DNA of 44,354 nucleotides from Bacillota bacterium (lineage in GTDB: Bacteria; Bacillota; Clostridia; Lachnospirales; Lachnospiraceae): the NCBI GenBank assembly GCA_023409835.1, contig JAEYQV010000148.1:1-44354 (forward strand). The letters are read 5' to 3'. Both the position numbers and the translations under genes were made by a program. The notes beneath the pieces are model-generated. The model did no database searches. It saw only the letters and a program-made list of their open reading frames with translations, and had not been told where the DNA came from. Positions 7,989 to 16,188 of the stretch are shown here, piece after piece (position 1 is the first letter of the stretch; each line of letters starts with the position of its first letter).

Positions 7989-8177
7989 AATAAGGTGGTA
8001 AATGGTCTGGCGTACAGCCCCTTGGATCAGAAATGCATCCGTATTAGAAACAGTCAGCCATCACCTTATTATAGGCATTCGATTAAGCAGGTTGAAACCG
8101 AAAGGCTTTCGCGTAACGAACCAAGATGAATGGTAATAAGTGAGGATGGAACCATTACAGAAAGGAAATGTAGACAA
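7989..8177 (+). ncRNA. Putative IS110 bridge RNA
   Basis: The region lies between the element's left end and its recombinase, where IS110-group bridge RNAs are encoded. AATAAGGTGGT (7989-7999) pairs with ATCACCTTATT (8060-8070) with one mismatch, closing a large loop. The loop holds ACAGCCCCT (8014-8022), identical to the 9 nt at the left junction (7917-7925), as a left target guide should be. Further 3', AAACAG (8048-8053) is the reverse complement of CTGTTT at the proposed right junction (9413-9418), as a right target guide including the CT core should be. The donor-binding loop would lie at about 8085-8165, but I could not assign donor guides. RNA ends are approximate. Confidence 0.6.
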
Positions 8178-9377
8178 ATGATAAGTGTTGGAATCGACGT
8201 GTCAAAAGGGAAAAGTACCGTCTGTATTATGAAACCATATGGCGAAGTTATCCGCTCACCATATGAGGTGGCTCATACGATTAATGAGCTTCAGGAACTT
8301 GCTGCATTACTGCTCCATCTGGACGAAGAAGTTAAGGTGGTAATGGAGGTGACAGGTATATATCATCTCCCAATTCTTATGTATTTAAAGGAGAAAGGTA
8401 TTTTTACCAGTGTTGTTAATCCACTCATTATGAAAAAGTATGCTGATAGTAGTACAATTCGTAAAGGGAAAACGGATAGGATCGACTCCCGAAGGATTGC
8501 CTGCTATGGTCTTGATAATTGGTACCACCTTGTGGAATTCGATGCAGGAAAGAAAAGATATCAGGAACTTAAGCTGCTGAGCAGGCAATATTCACACTAC
8601 ATGCGGATGCGAATAGAAAGCGTATTATCTCTGACAAGTATATTGGATTCTACTATGCCCGGTATTACCAAGGTATTGCCCGGATGGAGGTTTGAAACTG
8701 AAAAAGACAAACTGTCTGATTTTGTAGAAGAATTCTGGCATTATGACTTGATTACAGAGAAAACCGAAAAGCAGTTTACGGAGAAATATGTGAAATGGGC
8801 AAAAAAGAAGGGATACCGTAATAACCAAGCCAAGGCCTCAGAAATCTTTGCTATAGCTAAAAACGGTATCCCCACAGTCTCTTCCCAGTCCGCTGCTACT
8901 AAGCTTCTAGTTCAAGAAGCTGTTCATGTACTGAGAGAAGTAGACAAGACCTTAGCTACTATTTTAGCACAAATGCAGGAAATCGCAATGAATTTAAAGG
9001 AATATTCGGTTGTGAGAGCGATGAATGGTGTAGGTGATCGATTAGCTCCACGGCTTATCGGTGAAATTGGCGATATCACCCGCTTTAAAAGTGGAAGTGC
9101 ATTAATTGCTTTTGCCGGAATAGATGCACCACCATATCAATCAGGTCAGTTCTTTGGGACGAATAGACGAATATCAAAGCGAGGTGCTCCAGGGCTCAGA
9201 AAAGCTGGATATGAGGTAATGAAGTGCTTAAAAACCAATAAACCGGTTGAAGATTCAGTATATTGTTATATTGTAAAAAAAGAAAATGAAGGTAAGCCCA
9301 AAAAAGTTGCAAAGATTGCGGGTCTGAATAAATTTCTAAGAATTTATTATGCACGTGTAAAAGAAGTGTATCAATAA
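8178..9377 (+). CDS. IS110-family DEDD transposase/recombinase
   Basis: This is a full-length 399-residue IS110 recombinase. The RuvC-like N-terminal half has MISVGIDVSKGKSTVCI (first Asp), VVMEVTGIYH (Glu) and KGKTDRIDSRRIA (Asp pair). The C-terminal Transposase_20 half has MNGVGDRLAPRLIGEIGD, FAGIDAPPYQSGQF and RRISKRGAPGLRKAGYEV, where the catalytic serine of the family lies. The frame extends to an ATG at 8130, but 8178 fits the family start and has AAAGGA upstream. No frameshift is visible, so the enzyme may be active. It works with the RNA from the left end to join donor and target sites. Confidence 0.92.
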   Translation: MISVGIDVSKGKSTVCIMKPYGEVIRSPYEVAHTINELQELAALLLHLDEEVKVVMEVTGIYHLPILMYLKEKGIFTSVVNPLIMKKYADSSTIRKGKTDRIDSRRIACYGLDNWYHLVEFDAGKKRYQELKLLSRQYSHYMRMRIESVLSLTSILDSTMPGITKVLPGWRFETEKDKLSDFVEEFWHYDLITEKTEKQFTEKYVKWAKKKGYRNNQAKASEIFAIAKNGIPTVSSQSAATKLLVQEAVHVLREVDKTLATILAQMQEIAMNLKEYSVVRAMNGVGDRLAPRLIGEIGDITRFKSGSALIAFAGIDAPPYQSGQFFGTNRRISKRGAPGLRKAGYEVMKCLKTNKPVEDSVYCYIVKKENEGKPKKVAKIAGLNKFLRIYYARVKEVYQ

Positions 9378-9390
9378 AAATGGAAAAGTT

Positions 9391-9418
9391 CAGGCTGGGC
9401 ATGTAGCCCAGCCTGTTT
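9391..9418 (+). other. Hairpin at the IS110 right end
   Basis: CAGGCTGGGC (9391-9400) is a perfect complement of GCCCAGCCTG (9406-9415), with loop ATGTA and TTT following. It terminates the transposase transcript and lies at the proposed right boundary. Confidence 0.75.
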
Positions 9419-9516
9419 GCTATGCTCAGTAATATTCTTAACTTCTAAAAAAGACTATTGACTTTCATTAGCAGGTTTCAATTTTATATATGACAATCAT
9501 CAATTTAAATGTTTTA

Positions 9517-9873
9517 TTATATAACCTTACGGATAATCTCAATGATCTGGGTAGCTTCAAAGGGTTTTGCAATAAACTCGACAGCACCATACTTGATCGC
9601 ATCCACCATCTTTGTCTTCTGTCCGGCAGCGGTAACCATCACGATCTTGGCGGTTTTATCCAGTTCCACAATCGTTCTCAGAGCTTCCAGACCATCCATT
9701 ACCGGCATCGTGATATCCATTGTGGTAATATCCGGATGCAGCTCCTGATATTTATCTACACCCTCTTGCCCATTGACAGCTTCCCCGATCACCTCATGAC
9801 CTTCTTCTTCCAATATACTTCTGAGTATTTTGCGCGAAGTTTTGGAATCATCAACTAACAGTATCCTTGCCAT
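9517..9873 (-). CDS. CheY-like single-domain response regulator
   Basis: This 118-residue stand-alone receiver domain has all phosphorylation residues: Asp8-Asp9, phosphoacceptor Asp53 (TTMDITMPVMDG), Thr81 and Lys103 (AKPF). It has no output domain, so it should act by binding a partner such as the flagellar switch. It lies 14 bp downstream of a CheX-like phosphatase gene in the same operon, with AGGAGGGAG before its ATG. The operon's terminator (7898-7925) has been moved 1.5 kb away by the IS110 element. Confidence 0.9.
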   Translation of the reverse strand: MARILLVDDSKTSRKILRSILEEEGHEVIGEAVNGQEGVDKYQELHPDITTMDITMPVMDGLEALRTIVELDKTAKIVMVTAAGQKTKMVDAIKYGAVEFIAKPFEATQIIEIIRKVI

Positions 9874-9887
9874 GGTAATTCTCCCTC

Positions 9888-10778
9888 CTAATTTATCTCT
9901 ACCGTATTGTTCATTGTAACTAGTAAGTCAGACTGCTTTCCATCGATAATGACAGGAACAACATAGATGTCTCCTTGTGATGTAATCGTCTTGTCTGAAT
10001 AGAACAACGGAGGAGTCATATCGATATGGATATCTTCCATGCTTAACTTGGAAGCAAACAGCCCATTGGTACAGTTGATGAATTCACAAACAGAATCAAA
10101 TGAGTCCTCATCCATCTCGGTAAAGGTCTCCTTAGCAAAGGAATTAGCAATGGTTAAGAGCTCCTTGCCCTTACCGGCAAATCCGACTAAGATATTATGG
10201 TCCCCCATCATCTGTTGGAAGGCCAAGCTTCCAAAGGAATAGGTATGAACCTTATCAGCATTCCTCAACATGACATTATTATTTATGAAACGTACGATAT
10301 TTCGGATGGCCAGGCTGATACATTCCTCGATCATGGGATTCCCTGTATTATTAACGAATACCGGGATGATACGGTCGATGTCTCCTGATTTTAACGCATC
10401 AATATCGGAGTCAGAGAACTGATTCTCTTTCTTGTAGCTCTCCAAGCATTCTTCAATCTCACTAATGGTTAATAGGTTATTCTCCGTGAGGACCTGTATG
10501 AATTTTAAATAGGGATTACCTTGTAGGTTAAGCAGGTAATTTACCTCTTCAGATAATAGATAACCTTTTTCAATTGCAATATCACCAAAACGCCTATCCA
10601 TTTGCTTCTGAAGTTCATTCACATCATCCGCCTGCTTCGTAGTGAGCAATTTCTCGGCAACAGCGATTAACCCTAATTTTGCTCGTGAGTTTTGCTGCTG
10701 TTCTAATACGACTTCTAATTGTGATTGAGAAATTTTATTCTTTTCTACTAAGTAATTCCCAAAGTACTGCCCGAACAT
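9888..10778 (-). CDS. CheX-like CheY-P phosphatase with extra N-terminal region
   Basis: This protein has 296 residues, about twice the length of CheX. The C-terminal part (about 145-296) is CheX-like: the helix CEFINCTNGLFA supplies Glu232 and Asn235, the E-x-x-N pair that dephosphorylates CheY-P in the CheC/CheX/FliY family. The N-terminal 140 residues are helical and carry two similar blocks (FGNYLVEKNKISQSQLEVVL and FGDIAIEKGYLLSEEVNYLL) like the MshEN-type modules at the N-termini of GspE-family proteins, which can bind c-di-GMP. Its partner is the CheY-like protein 14 bp downstream. Phosphatase activity is likely; the N-terminal role is open. Confidence 0.7.
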   Translation of the reverse strand: MFGQYFGNYLVEKNKISQSQLEVVLEQQQNSRAKLGLIAVAEKLLTTKQADDVNELQKQMDRRFGDIAIEKGYLLSEEVNYLLNLQGNPYLKFIQVLTENNLLTISEIEECLESYKKENQFSDSDIDALKSGDIDRIIPVFVNNTGNPMIEECISLAIRNIVRFINNNVMLRNADKVHTYSFGSLAFQQMMGDHNILVGFAGKGKELLTIANSFAKETFTEMDEDSFDSVCEFINCTNGLFASKLSMEDIHIDMTPPLFYSDKTITSQGDIYVVPVIIDGKQSDLLVTMNNTVEIN

Positions 10779-11118
10779 ACTATTTCTCCTTTCGTAATCC
10801 GAATTCTTCTCATAACATTCCTCTTGGATGACAAGATAATTACTTGCCCTTTCGTCAATGTTGATGTGAGCCCCCCATAGTTACTTTCTATTTTGCACCC
10901 TAGAATGTTCGTATACTATATAATATACAACAAAACGCATAAAAAAAATAGCCTATATTTTAAAATATTACAAATTTTTTCTTATTTTTCATAGGTAAAT
11001 AGACATAGGAAAGTGTATAATCTATGAAAGACGGGATAACATGAAAATTTGCATGACATTTATGCCCATCTATGATAAAGTAATCCTTAAGCTAAGATGA
11101 ACTGTACTGGAGGTCAAA
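10779..11118. other. Divergent intergenic region between cheX and argS
   Basis: These 340 bp are AT-rich, especially 10910-11000, and hold the upstream signals of both divergent genes. A candidate argS promoter is listed separately. On the minus strand TTGTAA-17-TATTTT near 10950-10975 is a weak candidate for cheX. No ORF, repeat or known riboswitch was recognised. Confidence 0.4.
11049..11076 (+). promoter_or_regulatory. Candidate argS promoter
   Basis: TTGCAT (11049-11054), a 16-bp spacer and TATGAT (11071-11076), about 40 bp upstream of the argS start. Motif match only. Confidence 0.45.
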
Positions 11119-12888
11119 ATGAAAAAGATTATAGAATTAATAACTAGCGAATTAAAACAAGCCTTTGAGCAGAAGGGGTATGAAGCGAAATACGGCTTAG
11201 TAACCTTATCCAATCGGCCGGATCTATGTCAATATCAGTGCAACGGTGCACTGGCTGCTGCGAAGCAATATAAGACAGCACCGATAAAGATTGCGCAGGA
11301 GATTACGGAACTGCTTAAGGAGAATAAGATGTTTAAGGAAATCACGGCAATCATGCCGGGATTTATAAATATAACATTAAATGATACTTTTCTTGCGGAT
11401 TACATTAACAATATGGCAGTCTCGGACAGCTTCGGCTGTGAGAAGGTTAACAGGGCGAAGACGGTGGTTCTGGATTACGGCGGTGCCAATATCGCAAAGC
11501 CCTTGCATGTAGGACATTTGCGTTCTGCTATTATCGGTGAGAGCGTGAAGAGAATTCATAGATACATGGGGAATAAGGTCATTGGGGATGCCCATTTAGG
11601 CGATTGGGGAACACCGATGGGACTTATTATTGCTGAATTGAAACGTCGGAAACCGGAGCTTATCTATTTTGATGATTCCTTCACCGGAGAGTATCCGACG
11701 GAGGCTCCGTTTACTATATCGGAGCTGGAGGAATACTATCCGATTGCCAGTGCCTACTCCAAGGAGAATCCGGAGTTTCGTGAAGAAGCGAAGCAGAATA
11801 CCTTCCTGCTTCAGAATGGGCATAGGGGATATGTTGCATTATGGAATCATATCCGGGCAGTATCCGTGACGGATCTGAAGAGAATCTATATCAGCCTGAA
11901 TGTGGACTTTGACTTATGGAAGTCAGAAAGCGATGCACAGCCCTATATTCCGGATATGATACAGTATATGAAGGATAACAACTATGCTACCATTAGTGAA
12001 GGAGCTTTAGTCGTCGAGGTGAAGGAAGAGACTGATACGAAGGAGATTCCTCCCTGTATGATTTTAAAATCGGACGGTGCAACCCTGTATAATACTACAG
12101 ATCTGGCTACCATTGTCGAACGAATGAAATTATTCCATCCGGACCGGATCATCTATTTCACAGATAAGAGACAGGAGCTTTACTTTGAAACTGTGTTCCG
12201 CTGCGCCAGGAAGACTAAGCTTGTGGAAGAGGATACAGAGCTTGATTTTATCGGCTTCGGTACGATGAACGGTAAGGATGGCAAGCCCTTTAAGACCAGG
12301 GAAGGCGGAGTCATGCGCCTGGAATACCTGATTGATAATATTTATGAGGAAGTTTATAAGAAAATCATAGAGAATCGCAGCATGCCCGAAGAGGAAGCCA
12401 GAGAGGTTGCCGCTAAGGTCGGGATGGCTGCCCTGAAATATGGTGATCTGTCGAACCAGGCCTCTAAGGATTATGTATTTGATATGGAACGCTTCACCTC
12501 CTTTGAAGGAGATACAGGCCCATATATTCTGTATACAATTGTAAGAATCAAGTCCATTCTTGCAAAGTATAAGGAGCTTGGCAAATCCGTTATGAACGGT
12601 ACGATAATTAAGCCGGCCTCCAATCCTTCGGAGACTGCCCTGATGCTGGAGCTGTCAAAGTTCAGTGACATGGTTCAGCAGGCCTATGAGGAAACAGCTC
12701 CCCACAGGATATGCCAGTATATTTATGATTTAGCGAATGCCTTCAGCAGCTTCTACCATGATACGAAGATCATAACGGAAGAGGATGACGAGAAACAAGC
12801 CTCCTGGATTGCTCTGATAACCCTGGTACTGGCGGTATTACAGACCGGAATTGAACTTCTGGGTATTGAAGCACCCGATCGCATGTAA
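11119..12888 (+). CDS. argS: Arginyl-tRNA synthetase
   Basis: This 589-residue class I synthetase charges tRNA-Arg. It has the N-terminal Add-1 domain (residues 1-100), the HIGH-type signature HVGH at 130-133 within GGANIAKPLHVGHLRS, and a C-terminal DALR anticodon-binding domain. As in many ArgRS there is no clear KMSKS; the segment around GKPFKTREGG takes its place. GGAGG precedes the ATG. It appears monocistronic, with a GC-rich hairpin downstream (12911-12950). Confidence 0.95.
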   Translation: MKKIIELITSELKQAFEQKGYEAKYGLVTLSNRPDLCQYQCNGALAAAKQYKTAPIKIAQEITELLKENKMFKEITAIMPGFINITLNDTFLADYINNMAVSDSFGCEKVNRAKTVVLDYGGANIAKPLHVGHLRSAIIGESVKRIHRYMGNKVIGDAHLGDWGTPMGLIIAELKRRKPELIYFDDSFTGEYPTEAPFTISELEEYYPIASAYSKENPEFREEAKQNTFLLQNGHRGYVALWNHIRAVSVTDLKRIYISLNVDFDLWKSESDAQPYIPDMIQYMKDNNYATISEGALVVEVKEETDTKEIPPCMILKSDGATLYNTTDLATIVERMKLFHPDRIIYFTDKRQELYFETVFRCARKTKLVEEDTELDFIGFGTMNGKDGKPFKTREGGVMRLEYLIDNIYEEVYKKIIENRSMPEEEAREVAAKVGMAALKYGDLSNQASKDYVFDMERFTSFEGDTGPYILYTIVRIKSILAKYKELGKSVMNGTIIKPASNPSETALMLELSKFSDMVQQAYEETAPHRICQYIYDLANAFSSFYHDTKIITEEDDEKQASWIALITLVLAVLQTGIELLGIEAPDRM

Positions 12889-12910
12889 GTATGAAATAAA
12901 GTAACCACAG

Positions 12911-12955
12911 GAACCGGAGGAAGGTTTGATTATGAACCGGCGCCCGGTTCTTGTT
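12911..12955 (+). terminator. Hairpin after argS overlapping a 10-codon ORF
   Basis: GAACCGG (12911-12917) pairs with CCGGTTC (12944-12950), followed by TTGTT, a weak terminator. Inside it GGAGGAAGG precedes an ATG at 12932 that opens a 10-codon ORF ending at 12964. The overlap may be chance. Confidence 0.4.
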
Positions 12956-12981
12956 ACATCATGAATTTGTGAGGTTGTAGG

Positions 12982-14334
12982 ATGGTCATAAAAAGATCGG
13001 CAGAGCTTAACCTGCTTATGAAACAATATGAAAGTCCCGGTAATAATCTTGTCATTCTATATGGAAGAAAGGGTGTCGGCAAGACCACCCTGCTGAAGGA
13101 ATTTCTGGAGGGCAGACCTGCCTTTTATTATAGTACCGTAGAGTGTGAAGACCGAATGCAATACGAACGTATGATACGGGAGTGGAAGGTTGACGGCATT
13201 GACACCTCCGGTGCTTCGGATTATACCCGGCTATTCGCTGCCCTTACGGAGAGACAAGCGGAGAAGACGATTATCGCCCTGGACGAATTTCAGCATCTTT
13301 CAAGAGGCTCTGGACTTTTAGAGGCTATCAAGGAAATGGATCGCTACAGACACCCGGTACTGATTATTCTATGCAGCTCCTCCATCCGCTTTGTCGAGAA
13401 TGAGATGGTGGAATTTCTGGGTGTGGCAGCGACCCGCATTAACGCCTATCTAAAATTGAAGGAATATACCTTTGTGGATTTTGTAAACCGTTTCCCAAAA
13501 ACCTCTGTGGAGAACTGCATCTACATCAGTGCCATTCTCGGCGGAGTTCCCGATTATCTGGAGGAGTGGCAGGAGGACAAGACGGTTAAGGATAATATCC
13601 TGGATATCGTACTTGACAAGAACCGAAGACTTTTCTATGAACCTCAGAATTATCTGAAGCAGGAGCTCAGAGAGCCCGGAGTGTATAATACGATTCTTGC
13701 CGAACTCGCCGGTGGCAAACGGAAGCTGAACGAACTTTTCCAAAGCACCGGGTATTCCCGTGCCAAGATTCTGGTTTATTTAAAGAATCTGACGGAGCTT
13801 GATATCGTTGAGAAGCTGGTACCACTTAGCGAGGAAGGTAAGCAAAATGTGAAAAAGGGTCTTTACCGGATTAAAGACCATTACCTGCACTTCTGGTATT
13901 GCTTTATATTCCCCAATCTGTCCGAGCTGCAGCTGGGTAGAAAGGCTTATGTATATGATCAATACATTCGGCCCCGCCTTAATGATTATATGGAAGAATA
14001 TTTTGCAGACGTCTGTACGGAGTATCTGAAGCTGATGAATCAACAACAGAGACTTTCCATCAAATACCGGTGGTGGGACCGCTGGTATGGGAAGAACGGA
14101 ACTCTTCATATCCTGGCACAAGGATCGGAGGGAGATACCCTGGCCGGCAAATGCGTCTGGGAGGACCGGTTAGCCGGAACGGAGGATTTTAATACATTGA
14201 TTGCTCTGTCGAAGGATGCGGCTCTGCAACCCGGCTATTATTATTTGTTCTCCAAAAATGGCTTTACCCGGGAGCTTAGGGATTTATCCGAAGCCCGGAA
14301 GAACCTCAAGCTGGTTGGGCTGGAGGAGCTGTAG
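12982..14334 (+). CDS. DUF234-type ATP-binding protein (archaeal-ATPase family) with degenerate nuclease-like C-terminus
   Basis: This 450-residue P-loop NTPase has Walker A GRKGVGKTT at residues 28-36, Walker B IIALDEF near 97 and a sensor-like LIILCSSS segment. A winged-helix segment follows (RKLNELFQSTGYSRAKILVY), then a DUF234 C-terminal domain. DUF234 is PD-(D/E)XK-nuclease-like and usually shows E-I-D-I and E-C-K-W; here the equivalent segments read GTLHILAQ and GKCVW, so the acidic residues and lysine appear lost. Function is unknown; such proteins are often linked to defence or stress. It is upstream of another ATPase gene. Confidence 0.7.
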   Translation: MVIKRSAELNLLMKQYESPGNNLVILYGRKGVGKTTLLKEFLEGRPAFYYSTVECEDRMQYERMIREWKVDGIDTSGASDYTRLFAALTERQAEKTIIALDEFQHLSRGSGLLEAIKEMDRYRHPVLIILCSSSIRFVENEMVEFLGVAATRINAYLKLKEYTFVDFVNRFPKTSVENCIYISAILGGVPDYLEEWQEDKTVKDNILDIVLDKNRRLFYEPQNYLKQELREPGVYNTILAELAGGKRKLNELFQSTGYSRAKILVYLKNLTELDIVEKLVPLSEEGKQNVKKGLYRIKDHYLHFWYCFIFPNLSELQLGRKAYVYDQYIRPRLNDYMEEYFADVCTEYLKLMNQQQRLSIKYRWWDRWYGKNGTLHILAQGSEGDTLAGKCVWEDRLAGTEDFNTLIALSKDAALQPGYYYLFSKNGFTRELRDLSEARKNLKLVGLEEL

Positions 14335-14425
14335 GACAGCAAGGAGTTTTCGTTATTCAGATAATAATAATACAGAGAGCTGAGAGCATGATTCCTTGGC
14401 TTCCTGTCAACAGTTGGAGGAAACG

Positions 14426-15757
14426 ATGTACCGATTAATATCTAAGCTGGTTGTATATAAGAATATGGGGCAGGAGTGTCTGCTGGTGGAGCTGGCAGAG
14501 CTAATAAAGGAATTTGACTGTAGGGTGAAGGGCAGAGCTGAGGCTGCGATAGAGAAAGAAGAAATAACCTCACGGATCTATGCCCTGATTAACCGGTTAT
14601 TGGACATTGCCACGGTTTATGGCTTTGATGAGAACCTATGGCATAATTATCTTGCATATCTGCTGCTAAGCTGTGAGAATCCCTTCAGCATTACCTGCGA
14701 GAAGACGGGAGCAAAGGACGGCACGGTAAATCAGTTTGCCAAGGGTGATTTTAAGATTTTTAAAGAACTTTTTGACTATGACTTCAGTACACTTGAGAAA
14801 GAGCTTGGGATTAACTGTTTCTCCGTCATCAGTAATTATAAGGCCATCGAGAAGAGCAGCGGAAGATATAATAAGAACGTAAGCGATAGAGTAAAGGTGT
14901 TGAGCCGTCAGATGGAAGCAGCGAAGGATGAGGAAGAGATCTTTCGCATTGTCACCGGCTTCTATAAGGACTATGGAGTAGGCAAATTTGGTTTGAATAA
15001 GGCCTTCCGAATCAATAAGGAGAACGGACAGGTAACTATCGTTCCGATTACCAACACCCAGGAGGTCTTATTATCTGATCTGGTTGGTTACGAGCTGCAG
15101 AAGTGTAAGCTGATAGATAATACGAAGGCCTTTGTGGAAGGCAGAAAATCCAACAATGTCCTGCTATTCGGGGACAGCGGAACGGGCAAATCCACTTCGG
15201 TTAAGGCAATCCTGAACGAATATTATCCGCAGGGCTTAAGGATGATAGAGATTTATAAGCATCAGTTTGAGGATTTGTCTGCTGTCATATCTCAGATCAA
15301 AAATCGAAATTATAAATTCATTATTTATATGGATGATCTATCCTTTGAAGAGTTTGAGATTGAGTATAAATATCTGAAAGCGGTGATCGAGGGAGGTCTG
15401 GAGACCAGGCCCGACAATGTATTGATCTACGCAACCTCGAATCGAAGGCATCTGATCCGGGAAACCTGGAGTGACCGTTCCGATATGGAGAATACAGAAG
15501 AGCTCCACCGCTCCGATACGATGCAAGAGAAGCTGTCCCTGGTGGCACGCTTCGGTATTACAATTAATTTCTCTGCACCGGCGAAGAAGGAATACCTTCA
15601 GATTGTCAGCAGCCTGGCCAAACGGCAGGGAAACCTTCCTTTCACGGAGGAGGAGCTGTTTGCGGAAGCAAATAAATGGGAGTTATCCCATGGAGGAATG
15701 TCGGGAAGGACTGCCCAGCAGTTTATTAATTATCTGGCAGGTCAGGAGAATATATAA
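14426..15757 (+). CDS. DUF815-family AAA ATPase
   Basis: This 443-residue protein has a helical N-terminal half and a C-terminal AAA core, with Walker A GDSGTGKST near residue 250 and Walker B FIIYMDDLSFE near 295. The conserved ATSNRRHL segment and an insertion rich in D/E/R (SDRSDMENTEELHRSDTMQE) are typical of DUF815. A longer frame opens at a TTG at 14396, but GGAGG is positioned 6 nt before the ATG at 14426, so I take that start. The family's role is unknown beyond ATP hydrolysis. The Nudix gene begins 21 bp downstream. Confidence 0.8.
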   Translation: MYRLISKLVVYKNMGQECLLVELAELIKEFDCRVKGRAEAAIEKEEITSRIYALINRLLDIATVYGFDENLWHNYLAYLLLSCENPFSITCEKTGAKDGTVNQFAKGDFKIFKELFDYDFSTLEKELGINCFSVISNYKAIEKSSGRYNKNVSDRVKVLSRQMEAAKDEEEIFRIVTGFYKDYGVGKFGLNKAFRINKENGQVTIVPITNTQEVLLSDLVGYELQKCKLIDNTKAFVEGRKSNNVLLFGDSGTGKSTSVKAILNEYYPQGLRMIEIYKHQFEDLSAVISQIKNRNYKFIIYMDDLSFEEFEIEYKYLKAVIEGGLETRPDNVLIYATSNRRHLIRETWSDRSDMENTEELHRSDTMQEKLSLVARFGITINFSAPAKKEYLQIVSSLAKRQGNLPFTEEELFAEANKWELSHGGMSGRTAQQFINYLAGQENI

Positions 15758-15778
15758 ATTATCAAAAGGGAGGTAGCT

Positions 15779-16174
15779 ATGGATAAATATCGGATACTTG
15801 TAAAAGGAATTGTAAAATATGAGGATAAGTATTTAGTAGTAAGAAAGTGGTATGATGACCGAGTCGCGGAACCCTACCAATGGGATTTTATCGATGGCAG
15901 TATTGAGTTTAAGGAAGCTCCGGACAAGGCAGTCCTTCGTACTGTTTTAGAACAGGCCGGAATCTCGGTTACAATTGACCGGTTATTGTATACCTGGACC
16001 TTTCTGACCGGGGAGGTATTTAATATCGGCATCAGCTATCTATGCCTCGCGACGATGGATAATGTAACCCTCTCGGAGGAGCTAGTCGATTACCGTTGGA
16101 TCAAGAGAGAGGAATTCAGCTCCTTCATTGACCAGAGAATACTGGAGGATATTGAACGGACAGAGTGGATGTAG
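15779..16174 (+). CDS. Nudix-fold protein with altered Nudix box
   Basis: This 131-residue Nudix-fold protein normally would cleave nucleoside diphosphates linked to another group. The Nudix box region GSIEFKEAPDKAVLRTVLEQ keeps the first Gly, the G-x5-E glutamate, the Arg and one Glu. However, the R-E-U-x-E-E core reads R-T-V-L-E-Q, so two metal-binding glutamates are replaced. It may be a weak hydrolase or a non-catalytic binding protein. It sits 14 bp upstream of pyrC with an AGGGAGG site of its own, so a link to pyrimidine metabolism is possible but unproven. Confidence 0.7.
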   Translation: MDKYRILVKGIVKYEDKYLVVRKWYDDRVAEPYQWDFIDGSIEFKEAPDKAVLRTVLEQAGISVTIDRLLYTWTFLTGEVFNIGISYLCLATMDNVTLSEELVDYRWIKREEFSSFIDQRILEDIERTEWM

Positions 16175-16188
16175 ATAGGAGGTAACCG

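Larger units (their letters stand above)
7926..9414 (+). mobile_element. IS110-group insertion sequence, about 1.49 kb
   Basis: The element comprises a left non-coding end of about 250 bp, one DEDD transposase gene and a short right end with a hairpin. There are no terminal inverted repeats, as expected of IS110. Boundaries are inferred from CT dinucleotides: CT at 7924-7925 ends a terminator stem, and CT at 9413-9414 precedes GTTTGC. Removing 7926-9414 places the hairpin 3' arm directly beside GTTTGC, giving cheY its terminator back. The boundary call rests on this reconstruction and on the guide matches in the left end. Confidence 0.7.

Noticed and set aside
8085..8165. Donor guides of the IS110 bridge RNA
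   Set aside because: I looked for matches to the proposed right-end (AGCCCAGCCT) and left-start (GGTACTG) sequences and found none convincing; left unassigned.
9490..9858. Plus-strand open frames opposite cheY
   Set aside because: They lie entirely on the antisense strand of a clear CheY-type receiver gene and have no family features.
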